This document shows, piece after piece, positions 16,177 through 24,552 of a stretch of DNA of 47,963 nt. The translations under genes and the position numbers were made by a program. The stretch's first letter is position 1, and the number at the start of each line of letters is the position of its first letter. The stretch comes from Desulfobulbaceae bacterium (GTDB lineage: Bacteria; Desulfobacterota; Desulfobulbia; Desulfobulbales; Desulfocapsaceae). The stretch lies in the NCBI GenBank assembly GCA_031287565.1, contig JAITSS010000083.1, positions 1-47,963 of the forward strand, in the 5' to 3' direction. A model generated the notes under the pieces. That model ran no database searches and was not told where the DNA came from. It saw only the letters and a program-made list of their open reading frames with translations.

Positions 16177-18573
16177 TCAGGCGTGGCCGCCCGGAGGATT
16201 CGCCCCCGCTTGCGCCGCCTCGGCTTTGACCTTGGCCAGCTCATCGGCCAAGGCTTTGTGTCGCCGCCTGGCCTGGCCCGCCACCGCCAAAAGCAGCAGC
16301 ATGAGACCGATGATGATGCAGGGAATGCCCCAGCTTTTCCAATCATCGGCCAGCCAGGGCGCCGCCTGGTCGCTGGTCGGTGTCGCGCCCGGATGCAGGG
16401 TGTCGAATTGCTTGACGAGACCGCCGACGTTCACTAAGGCGACATCGCCCTGGAAAGCGCCGAGCGCGGGCAAAACCGGCGCGGCTTCCCCGACGCTCTG
16501 GTAGAGAATGCCGACGCTATCGCCCGCGCGGGCCACTTGCGCCACCGCCAGTCGTGTCAGGCCGCTTAGGTCGGCTAGGGTTTTGCCGTCGCGGTCGGTG
16601 ATGGTCAGCCGGTCGCCCTCAATGCGGGCCGACGCTTTCGCCTGATTCACTGCCACATCCATGGCGAGAAAGGGGCCGCCCGCCTGCGCCGCGCCGTTTG
16701 TCACCAATAGTTCGGCCTGGCTCGGAGAAATCCCCGTCGCGCCCGCGACGCGGGCCAGCCGCGCCAGTGACGCCGGTTCTGAAAGATAGCTTGGCGGAAT
16801 GAAAATTTTCGCTCCGGCGGAAAAGCGGACAATCATGCCGGTGAAATCGTCTTCAATCGGTCGCGCTCCGATTTCCAGCCAGCTATCCGGTAGCACGGCG
16901 GCGGGATAGCCCTGGCCGCGCGACCCGCAGGCCGTTCCGTCGGGCGGACGTTGGAAGACCACGCGCAACAGGTTGGTCGCGCCAATGGCGTACAGCGGAA
17001 TCTCGGCGGTGAGCCGCCGGGCGCGACCATCGGTGGTCAGCAATTGCGAGCCAATCAGAGCGCCGTTGAAAAAGACAGAGGCGGTTTGGGCGTTGTGATC
17101 GGCGGCGGGCGCGGCGGCCAGGTTCAGCGAGACTTTTTTCGGCACTTTGCCCGCGCCAGAGACCGTCGCCAAGTCGAAGTTCGCATCCCAGACCGCCGCC
17201 TGGAGCACATCAAAACTCCGTGGTTCGCCGCCGATGAGAGACATCGCCAGTTTGTCAGTGTCGCCGCCCGCGCCGATGCTGGGTGTCGGGTTCAATTCAT
17301 GGGCCACCAGGTGCCCCGCGACATCGACGGGCGTCCAGACCTTGGTTAGGGCCGCCGCCGCCTTCGTATCGGCCAGCACAATCTGGACGCCGCCGCCGAG
17401 ACGCGCCAGCCGCAGTTCACCCGGCGCGAGCGGTGTGGCGAAGGCGCTGGCCGCCGCGCCGCGCCACTCGTCAAAGGCGGTGGCCGCTTCGTCCGAAACA
17501 GCGGCTATCTGGCGGCGCAGGGCGTCGAAGGCGCTGTTGATGCGGGCCAAGAGCGTTTGGTCGGGTATCAATACATCAGGCGCGAAAACACCCGCCGGGG
17601 CCAGGGCGTAGAGCGCTCCGGCTTCGGCCTCGTCCGCCAGACGATGCGGGCCGCCCCTGGCCAGAGCCGCGAAGGCGGGCACGGCGGTGAGGCCATCCGG
17701 CATCGCGATTCGGGAGAGATCAAGTGTATCGCCGGGGCCAGGCAAAAGCGCGGTTCGCGGCTCCATGCCACCGCGCATCATGAGCGCTTCAAGACGCCAG
17801 GCCGCGTCATAGGCCGCAACAGAAAAAGGGAATCCGGCGAGCATCACCGTCGGCTTTTGCGGCAAGGCGCTGAAAGCGCCGCGTATATCCACGATGTCGG
17901 CGGTGTTAAAGCGATAGGCCAGCCGTGAGCTGGGGGTGATGAGCCAGTTGTTGCCGATGGCCGTCTGATCGACGCAGACGGTTTCGCCGCTTATCACCGA
18001 CGACCAGCGCAGGCCGATGCGAACATAGCCCGAATCACGCTTGTCGCCGTCAACCGCCACGACCATGGCGCCGTCGCCGCGAAAATCGGTCGGAGCGCGA
18101 CCAGCCACCGGCGCGCCGTCCAGCGAAACCACGAATGTTGTGCGACCGCCGTCGCCGCGCAGATAGCCGCCGTCCAGATACAAATTCGCTTCGCTTATCG
18201 GCACGCCGGTGGGCGTTGGCAGATAGAGTTCGCGACTTTCATCCGGGGCATGCAAGACGATGCTGTCGCGTATGCCAAGGTCTTTCAGCGATATGGCGCG
18301 GGATTCCAGCCTGGCCAAAGGGAGACGCGCGATTGCCTGGACGAGTGGTTCCGTAGACGAAGCGGCAATTTTGGGCTGGCTTGCGGCATCCGCATCGGTC
18401 AACCGCGCCGGGCTGATGAGCGTCGCGGTTTTGCCGTCGGCGTCGCGGCGTGGCGCGGCCTGGCCCGGAGTGGGCGAAAGCAGACCGCTAAAGAGGGCAA
18501 TCCAAACGAAGTAGCGAAAAACACGGCCAGCACAGCATTCCGGCGCTTGCCTGCGCCTGTCCGCAACACACAT
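16177..18573 (-). CDS. BcsB-like periplasmic polysaccharide-synthase subunit
   Basis: 798 residues from an ATG with AGGAG six bases upstream. It has an N-terminal export signal (VWIALFSGLLSPTPGQA), a large beta-rich periplasmic region and one C-terminal membrane helix (IIIGLMLLLLAVAG) followed by a basic cytosolic tail, the topology of BcsB, the cellulose-synthase partner. BcsB-like segments include ELYLPTPTGVPI, ANLYLDGGYLRGD and FQRPPDGTACGSRGQG. E. coli NfrAB has no such subunit to my knowledge, so its presence between wecB and nfrB is notable. It probably anchors to NfrB and guides the emerging chain toward NfrA. Overall resemblance to BcsB is moderate; a separate family is possible. Confidence 0.8.
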   Translation of the reverse strand: MCVADRRRQAPECCAGRVFRYFVWIALFSGLLSPTPGQAAPRRDADGKTATLISPARLTDADAASQPKIAASSTEPLVQAIARLPLARLESRAISLKDLGIRDSIVLHAPDESRELYLPTPTGVPISEANLYLDGGYLRGDGGRTTFVVSLDGAPVAGRAPTDFRGDGAMVVAVDGDKRDSGYVRIGLRWSSVISGETVCVDQTAIGNNWLITPSSRLAYRFNTADIVDIRGAFSALPQKPTVMLAGFPFSVAAYDAAWRLEALMMRGGMEPRTALLPGPGDTLDLSRIAMPDGLTAVPAFAALARGGPHRLADEAEAGALYALAPAGVFAPDVLIPDQTLLARINSAFDALRRQIAAVSDEAATAFDEWRGAAASAFATPLAPGELRLARLGGGVQIVLADTKAAAALTKVWTPVDVAGHLVAHELNPTPSIGAGGDTDKLAMSLIGGEPRSFDVLQAAVWDANFDLATVSGAGKVPKKVSLNLAAAPAADHNAQTASVFFNGALIGSQLLTTDGRARRLTAEIPLYAIGATNLLRVVFQRPPDGTACGSRGQGYPAAVLPDSWLEIGARPIEDDFTGMIVRFSAGAKIFIPPSYLSEPASLARLARVAGATGISPSQAELLVTNGAAQAGGPFLAMDVAVNQAKASARIEGDRLTITDRDGKTLADLSGLTRLAVAQVARAGDSVGILYQSVGEAAPVLPALGAFQGDVALVNVGGLVKQFDTLHPGATPTSDQAAPWLADDWKSWGIPCIIIGLMLLLLAVAGQARRRHKALADELAKVKAEAAQAGANPPGGHA

Positions 18574-18595
18574 GGTCGGCTCCTTTTATAAGATA

Positions 18596-19966
18596 TTATT
18601 CCGTGGGTCGCGGGCAGCCGCCGCCCTGGGCAATGGCGCAACAGAGCGACGGCGTTTTCGTCCCCGGCAGACAGGAATGCGCCGATGCGTCGGCGGGCGT
18701 CGTTTCCAGACCTGGCTGGCTGGTAGACAGGCGGCGATCAGCCATGACGTCCTGGGAACGGGCGATGAAGGTATGGCGCGCGCTGTTTTTCGCCGGATGC
18801 CGATAGCCGGTGGGCAGGGCGCTGGCGAAGGGAAGATAATTTTTGCCGGTGACGGCGGCGATAATCCGTTCAGAGGCCAGGCCGTCGCCGTAGGGATTGA
18901 CCAGCCGTGTGAAAGTCTGGCGTTTTTCCTCATCCAGGGCCAATTCGAGCACGGCGCTGGTGATGGTCGCCCTGTCGGTGCCGACCAATTTGACGGTGCC
19001 AGCGGCGATTGCCTCTGGCCGTTCGGTGACATCGCGCATGACGAGAACCGGTTTGCCCAGGGCCGGGGCCTCTTCCTGCACACCACCTGAATCGGTGAGG
19101 ATAATCGCTGACCGCTGCATCAGTCGCACAAAAACCGGGTATTCGAGCGGTTCGGTGAGGAAAACATGTTTTTCTTTGCCCAAAGCCGCGAAGATTGGCC
19201 CGCGCACGTTCGGATTTAGGTGCACCGGATAGACAATCTGCATTTTGCCGCTTTGGGCCAGTTCAACCAAAGCGGCGCTGATGCCTTTGCCGCCGGCGTT
19301 GCCGAAACCGTCGTTGAAATTTTCCCGCCGGTGGCCGGTGACCAGCACAATTGGCAGGTCGTCGCGCAGGGGCGGCAGTTTAGCGTCGATTTTCGCCCGC
19401 AGATTGTCATCTTGATCGAGGCGAGCGCAGACCAGATGCAGGGCGTCGATGACCGTGTTGCCGGTCAGGATGATGCGACCGCCCAGGGATTCGGCTTCGA
19501 GATTGGCGCGGGAGCTGGCGGTGGGCGCGAACATCATGTCGCTGACCACGTCGATGAAGCGTCGGTTCATTTCTTCCGGCCAAGGCTCATAGATATTGCC
19601 GGTGCGCAGACCGGCTTCGACGTGGCCGACGGGAATGCGCCGGTGGAAGGAGGCTAAAGCGCCCGCCATGGCGGTGGTGGTGTCGCCGTGCACCAGAACA
19701 TAGTCGGGTTTCGCCTCTTCCAGCACTGCGTCGAGGCCCGTGACCATGCGCCCCTCAAGGCAATTCAGACTTTGGTTGGCGGTCATCACCGCCAAATCGA
19801 AGCGCGGCGCGATCTGAAAGAGTTCCAGCTCCTGCGTGAGCATGGTTTTGTGCTGGCCGGTGACGCAGACCACCGACTCGACGCCGGGTTCGGTCTCAAG
19901 TTTTTTGACCAGCGGCGCCATTTTGATCGCCTCTGGCCGGGTGCCGAAAATTGACAGAATACGCAT
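18596..19966 (-). CDS. wecB: UDP-N-acetylglucosamine 2-epimerase
   Basis: Converts UDP-GlcNAc to UDP-ManNAc in the cytosol. The N-terminus MRILSIFGTRPEAIKMAPL, GDTTTAMAGALAS, GHVEAGLRTG, DSGGVQEEAPALGKPVLVMRDVTERPEA and the Asp/Glu residues within them are typical of the non-hydrolysing WecB/MnaA group. Family proteins end near residue 380; this one has about 70 extra residues of Cys-, Pro- and Ser-containing sequence (CLPGTKTPSLCCA near the end) that look unstructured. GGAGGGG precedes the ATG. It is the first gene of the operon, so substrate supply and polymerisation are encoded together; in E. coli wecB sits in the enterobacterial common antigen locus instead. Confidence 0.95.
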   Translation of the reverse strand: MRILSIFGTRPEAIKMAPLVKKLETEPGVESVVCVTGQHKTMLTQELELFQIAPRFDLAVMTANQSLNCLEGRMVTGLDAVLEEAKPDYVLVHGDTTTAMAGALASFHRRIPVGHVEAGLRTGNIYEPWPEEMNRRFIDVVSDMMFAPTASSRANLEAESLGGRIILTGNTVIDALHLVCARLDQDDNLRAKIDAKLPPLRDDLPIVLVTGHRRENFNDGFGNAGGKGISAALVELAQSGKMQIVYPVHLNPNVRGPIFAALGKEKHVFLTEPLEYPVFVRLMQRSAIILTDSGGVQEEAPALGKPVLVMRDVTERPEAIAAGTVKLVGTDRATITSAVLELALDEEKRQTFTRLVNPYGDGLASERIIAAVTGKNYLPFASALPTGYRHPAKNSARHTFIARSQDVMADRRLSTSQPGLETTPADASAHSCLPGTKTPSLCCAIAQGGGCPRPTE

Positions 19967-20117
19967 AACCCCCTCCGGTATACGTGGTGGACAGACGGCG
20001 GCGTTCTCCCGCGTGCATTTTTTTCATTGAAGCATTGAATGTCCTTATTTTTCAAAGCAAATTTCTTCTTCGAGGCAAATATTCCAAAACCTGCCGCCGC
20101 GTCTCCGAATGTCCTCT
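19967..20117 (-). promoter_or_regulatory. Leader of the wecB-nfr operon with direct repeat
   Basis: The gap between the flavodoxin-like gene and wecB must hold the operon promoter unless transcription reads through from the upstream gene on the same strand. On the minus strand AGGACATTC occurs twice (20115-20107 and 20045-20037), 70 bases apart, in AT-rich sequence. I could not assign a sigma factor or riboswitch. Confidence 0.35.
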
Positions 20118-20777
20118 TTATGGAGTTTTACGCCCGGCTAATGCTTCGCCCATGGCGGCGGCGCGGCGGCATTCCTCCGGGAACACATCCTGATGCCGCT
20201 GGATTTTTCGCGCCGGGTCCATCATCTCCATGATCACTTTGGAATAATCGGCGAACTGGCAGGTGTCGTAGCAGGCGAAGATACGGGCCGGGCCGCCGAG
20301 AATGCGTTCCATGAACTCGCTTTGGCGGGCGAAATTGGCCGGATAGCCCATTTCCCGGCTGAGTTCCTCCGTGACATTCATCGTGAACAGGCTGACCGAG
20401 GCGATCTGGCGCGGGAACAGCGAAGACGGCGGGGCGCTGTACACCAGATTGGGAAAGAGCAGGCGCTCAAGAAATGATTGGGTTTCGCCGCTGATCATAC
20501 CGAAATAGATTGGCGAGCCGACAATCAGCGCATCGGCGCCTTCGGTCATCGCGGCAAGAAGTGGGCTGAGGTCATCTTTGACCGCGCAACGCCCGTATCC
20601 GGCTGTGCCGACCCGCTTGCAGGCGAAGCAACTGCGGCAACCTTTATAATCGAGATCGTAGAGATGAATCAGCTCGGTTTCAGCGCCGCGCCGCGCCGCG
20701 CCTTCGAGCATATTTTTTAACAGGGATGCGGTGTTCCAATCTTTTCTGGGGCTACCGTTGACAGCGAAAATCTTCAT
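20118..20777 (-). CDS. Flavodoxin-fold NAD(P)H reductase / iron-sulfur flavoprotein-like
   Basis: 219 residues from the ATG at 20777, preceded by GGAG. The start MKIFAVNGSPRKDWNTASLL is the FMN phosphate-binding loop of the NADPH-dependent FMN reductase/Isf superfamily. A compact cluster CRSCFACKRVG...GRCAVKDDL supplies four Cys in the pattern of iron-sulfur flavoproteins, so it may bind both FMN and a 4Fe-4S cluster. The motif VGSPIYFGMISG is also typical. Natural partner unknown; such proteins are common in anaerobes for electron transfer or oxidative-stress relief. Longer upstream frame is rejected because the flavodoxin fold begins here. Confidence 0.87.
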   Translation of the reverse strand: MKIFAVNGSPRKDWNTASLLKNMLEGAARRGAETELIHLYDLDYKGCRSCFACKRVGTAGYGRCAVKDDLSPLLAAMTEGADALIVGSPIYFGMISGETQSFLERLLFPNLVYSAPPSSLFPRQIASVSLFTMNVTEELSREMGYPANFARQSEFMERILGGPARIFACYDTCQFADYSKVIMEMMDPARKIQRHQDVFPEECRRAAAMGEALAGRKTP

Positions 20778-20938
20778 GGCGATCTCCTGTTCGTCGCGGC
20801 GTCGTTTTGACGCATGGTGATGGAAACGCTGAAATATAGCGAGTTCATGTTGAGGCGGCAAGGCGCTTCCCTTGCGCATTGACAGTGCCGTTGCCGCTGG
20901 GATATGCTTCCCCATTCATGTTTTTCATTCTCACAGCC

Positions 20939-22630
20939 ATGCCCGGAGCGACAACGGAAACCATGCTGAACGGACGTGACCTTGATCTGACCGGCGCCGA
21001 CGCCATCCTGGCATTACCCGGTTTTTCCTCGATTATCCATGAAGTTCTGGACATTGCTCTGCGGCCTTTAGTCTACGCCGAGCAGCTCGAACATATCATC
21101 GGCTATCTGGCCAATCAGGAGCATTTGGGCTTTTCCGGGCACTGGGGCGTTTTCGGCGTTGACATGGGCGATGAATGTCTGCGTCTCAGTCTGTGCAGCG
21201 GCTTTTTGGCCACCCAGCGCGATATCTGCGCCAAGGTGCCGTTTGGCGTCTGCCATTGCGGCCAGACCTTCTATCGGCGCAAACCGACTTTTTTTTCCGA
21301 CAAACCGCCGCAACGTTTACACGATGAGGCCACGGCGGCGGATACTCATTATTGTCTGCCGGTGATGCACGGCGAGCAGGTCATCACACTGGTGATTTTG
21401 TACATGCGTCCGGATTGGCGTCCGGTGCCGACGACGCACATCCTGCTCGAAACGATCAGCCGGGTGTTGGCGCTGGTCTTTGACCGGCGCGCCATGGATC
21501 AGCAATTGATCGAGTTGGTCAACGATCTGCGCGACACGGTGGTGCGGCTCCGTGGCGAAAAGGCCTTTTCCGAATCGATTATCCAGGGACTTGATCAAGG
21601 TCTGATCGTGGTCGATTCGCTGGGGAAGATCGAAAAACACAACGCCGCCGCCGCCCGGATTCTGGGGAGTTTTGGGTTGCTATCCGACGGTAATCTCGAT
21701 GAATTGCTGCAAGGGCAACTGCCCTGGCGCGAGGCGAATCCAGATGACGGCAAAGAGCGCGAGTGTTCGCTGGTCACCGCCCAGGGCGAACATATCTGTC
21801 TGCGCTATTGCCTGTCGCCGCGCGGCGACCGGGAAGAGGCGCAGGGTTGGATCCTTTCTTTGGCCGACATCACCGAATTGTGTTTTGTGCGCAAAGAAAT
21901 GGAGAAAATGAACCGCTTGTCTACCGTCGCTGAAATCGCCGCCGCCGTCGCTCATGAGGTGCGCAATCCCCTGGCCGGCATCAAAATCATGGCGCAATCC
22001 ATCGAGGAGGAAGCCGAGTCGAGTGACACGCAAAAGGAATGCTCGCGGCGCATCGTCCGTCAGGTGGATCGCTTAAATGAGCTTTTGACCGAATTCTTTT
22101 CCTACGCCAGGCCGCGTCAGGCGCACAAACGCCCGGCTTCTCTCGCGACGATCATCGCCGAGACCACGCCACTGATCAGCGCCACCCTGTTCATGAAAAG
22201 CATCCGTTTGGTCTGTCGTATTCCGGACGACCTGCCGGATATTATTGCTGATAGCAATCAAGTACAGCAGGTGCTGTTGAATATTTTACTGAACGCCATG
22301 GACGCGGTGGGCGAGCGAGGCGTTATCAGTCTGACCGCTCAGCATCTGACCGCCGCCGAGATTGGCGGGCGGAAAAAAGATTTTCCCACTTTACAGGCGG
22401 CCTGCGATTTCGTGATGCTGCGTTGCGCCGACAACGGACGCGGCATGTCTCCGGCGGTGATGGATAAGGTCTTCGAGCCGTTCTTCACCACGAAAAAAAG
22501 CGGCACCGGCCTCGGCATGTCGATTGTCTATCGCACTCTTTTGGAAAACGACGCCCAGATTACCGTCGAGAGCCAGGAGGGCGAAGGTAGCGCGTTCACC
22601 ATCTTTTTTCAGACTAATATGACCGCCTGA
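20939..22630 (+). CDS. GAF-PAS-type sensor histidine kinase
   Basis: About 563 residues if the ATG at 20939 is used; in-frame ATGs at 20918 and 20963 are also possible and none has a strong ribosome-binding site. No membrane segment is evident, so it is probably cytosolic. A GAF-type sensory region carries the Cys motif CAKVPFGVCHCGQ, followed by a PAS-like segment (IIQGLDQGLIVVDSLGKI), a HisKA domain with phospho-acceptor H339 (AHEVRNPLAG), and an ATPase domain with N box, DNGRGM and GTGLGM. The adjacent downstream response regulator is the likely partner. The gene is divergent from the flavodoxin-like gene. Confidence 0.9.
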   Translation: MPGATTETMLNGRDLDLTGADAILALPGFSSIIHEVLDIALRPLVYAEQLEHIIGYLANQEHLGFSGHWGVFGVDMGDECLRLSLCSGFLATQRDICAKVPFGVCHCGQTFYRRKPTFFSDKPPQRLHDEATAADTHYCLPVMHGEQVITLVILYMRPDWRPVPTTHILLETISRVLALVFDRRAMDQQLIELVNDLRDTVVRLRGEKAFSESIIQGLDQGLIVVDSLGKIEKHNAAAARILGSFGLLSDGNLDELLQGQLPWREANPDDGKERECSLVTAQGEHICLRYCLSPRGDREEAQGWILSLADITELCFVRKEMEKMNRLSTVAEIAAAVAHEVRNPLAGIKIMAQSIEEEAESSDTQKECSRRIVRQVDRLNELLTEFFSYARPRQAHKRPASLATIIAETTPLISATLFMKSIRLVCRIPDDLPDIIADSNQVQQVLLNILLNAMDAVGERGVISLTAQHLTAAEIGGRKKDFPTLQAACDFVMLRCADNGRGMSPAVMDKVFEPFFTTKKSGTGLGMSIVYRTLLENDAQITVESQEGEGSAFTIFFQTNMTA

Positions 22631-22650
22631 GGCGGATTGGGATTAACGGC

Positions 22651-24477
22651 ATGAAACGAGTCCTGGTTGTCGATGATGAGGCCGATGTCCTCTGGATGTT
22701 GCAAAAAAACCTCAACAAGGGGATGCCGGACACCGAAGTGCTGGTGGCGGCTTCCGGCGAGGAGGCGCTTGCCGTTTTGGAGCGCGGGCCGATTGATTTG
22801 GTGATCACCGACATCAATATGCCGGGCATCAATGGCCTTGATCTGCTGGTGGAAGTTAACAATAAATATCCGCATATTGGCGTGATTATCATCACCGCCT
22901 ATCCTTCCAACACCTACCAGAGCCAGGCGATTTTATCCGGCGGCCTGAAATTCATCGAAAAACCGTTCGACATAAAGTATCTGCGTAAAATTGTTGAAGA
23001 ATTTTTCAATCCCGACAAGCAGGGATTCCAGGGGACGATCAGCGGCATCGACTTGATCGACATCGTGCAGTTCAACGGCATGTCCCGCGCCACGGTCGCC
23101 CTGAAGGTGACGACGGGCGACAGCGCTGGCATGATTTTTTTCAAAGACGGTCAGGTTGTGCACGCCATCTGCGACCAGACGAGCGGCGAAGCGGCTTTTT
23201 TCACCATCCTGGGTTTTCACGGTGGCAATCTGAAGAATATCAAGGGCGTGGAAACGCCGGTGGTCACGATCACGAAAAGTCTCGAACTGCTGCTTTTAGA
23301 GGCCGTCGGTCATGACGACGATGTGATGGAAGACGACGAAGCGCCTTTTCTCAGTTATGACGAGCTGGCCAATGAGCCGCCGCCGGCCTTTTTGTCGCAG
23401 CGTGATGACGATGCGCCGACTTTGCCGCTTGACCAGGAAGCGCCGGCCTTTCTCTCGGATGAGGGTGAAATTGATCAGGATATCGTGACTCTGGCCGACG
23501 GGCTGTTTCCGGCTTCTCCCGCCGTGACCGATGACGCCGACATTGATCGCGATGATAGGCAAAGCGACCGGACCTTTGCCGCCAAAACCTCGTCGATTCT
23601 TTCCGCCGAGTTGCGTGACCAGCGGGCGGCCTGCGCCACGAAGCAAACGCCCGCGCCGCCTGTCGCCGCGATTCCCGGTTTGGATGTCGGCGATGAAACC
23701 TTCTCGCTTCTGACCGCCGCCGATGTCACGCCCCATCGGTCGGATGATGAAGAGTCGAGGACGCCTGCCGATTTGGATGTAGCGGGTGACGGCGATAGGT
23801 TGAGCTTCGACGCCGGTGAAATTCCCGGTCTGAATGTGGACGAGGATGAATCACCGGCCGCGCTTTCCGATTGGTCGTCGTCGGATTCTCCGGCTTTTTT
23901 ATCGGATGATGTGGCTGAACCTGCCGCGCCCGCATTGTCTCTGGATGATTTGGCTCTGACTGCGGTCCGTAAAGCTCCTGACTTGGATGTTCCGACCCAA
24001 CCTGCCGCGCCCACATCGAGCCAAAAAACAGCCGTCGGCGTGAAGTTTGCTCCCACGGTTGGGCGAATTCGCGCCATCGGGGCCGCAATCAAGGCTGGTA
24101 AACCGGCGCGGTCGCATACGCCGCTTGACGCCATCCTCAGCGAGTTCACCGGCATTGACGGCGTGCGTTTGGCCTGCCTGGTTGGACGCGATGGTTTTTT
24201 GCTGGCCAGCCAGCCGCCGGACGACCGTTCTCAGGCGGAAGCCCTCAGCGCTGTTGCCTCCAGCGGCTTGGCGTCGGCGGAATTTATGGGAGAGGAATTA
24301 GCCCGCAGCAGTCTGCAAACCGGCCTTTTTGAGTATCAGGACGGGATGATCATTCTGTCGCCAGTCGGCACCGACAGCTTTCTCATGCTGGTAGCTGAAG
24401 AGGGCGCTAATTTGGGTTGGCTACGTTTGGTCATCCGCAAAAACGCCGGACGTATTGAGGAAATTAACGCCCAGTGA
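22651..24477 (+). CDS. Response regulator: receiver, DUF4388/PATAN, acidic linker, Roadblock/LC7
   Basis: 608 residues, starting 20 bases after the kinase gene. The receiver is intact (DDE at 8-10, phospho-acceptor D54 in ITDINMP, Lys in EKPFD). A DUF4388/PATAN domain follows (about 130-215). A long acidic, Pro-rich linker (about 220-470) repeats short motifs such as PAFLS (three times, plus APFLS) and IPGL(D/N)V. The last 120 residues are a Roadblock/LC7 domain (LDAILSEFTGIDGVRLACLVGRDGFLLAS), a fold that works with small Ras-like GTPases such as MglA. There is no DNA-binding output, so it probably acts through protein contacts, for example on polarity, motility or envelope processes. Confidence 0.88.
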   Translation: MKRVLVVDDEADVLWMLQKNLNKGMPDTEVLVAASGEEALAVLERGPIDLVITDINMPGINGLDLLVEVNNKYPHIGVIIITAYPSNTYQSQAILSGGLKFIEKPFDIKYLRKIVEEFFNPDKQGFQGTISGIDLIDIVQFNGMSRATVALKVTTGDSAGMIFFKDGQVVHAICDQTSGEAAFFTILGFHGGNLKNIKGVETPVVTITKSLELLLLEAVGHDDDVMEDDEAPFLSYDELANEPPPAFLSQRDDDAPTLPLDQEAPAFLSDEGEIDQDIVTLADGLFPASPAVTDDADIDRDDRQSDRTFAAKTSSILSAELRDQRAACATKQTPAPPVAAIPGLDVGDETFSLLTAADVTPHRSDDEESRTPADLDVAGDGDRLSFDAGEIPGLNVDEDESPAALSDWSSSDSPAFLSDDVAEPAAPALSLDDLALTAVRKAPDLDVPTQPAAPTSSQKTAVGVKFAPTVGRIRAIGAAIKAGKPARSHTPLDAILSEFTGIDGVRLACLVGRDGFLLASQPPDDRSQAEALSAVASSGLASAEFMGEELARSSLQTGLFEYQDGMIILSPVGTDSFLMLVAEEGANLGWLRLVIRKNAGRIEEINAQ

Positions 24478-24486
24478 TGGGCGCAT

Positions 24487-24521
24487 AAAAAAGGCGGCTT
24501 TCCCCATGAGAGGAAGCCGCC
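24487..24521 (-). terminator. Rho-independent terminator of lon
   Basis: On the minus strand GGCGGCTT and AAGCCGCC pair perfectly around a 13-base loop and are followed by TTTTTT. It lies about 30 bases beyond the lon stop. In the plus direction the stem is not followed by T residues, so it mainly serves lon. Confidence 0.85.
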
Positions 24522-24552
24522 CTGAACAAATTCCACGTCTTTCCCAAGCAAA

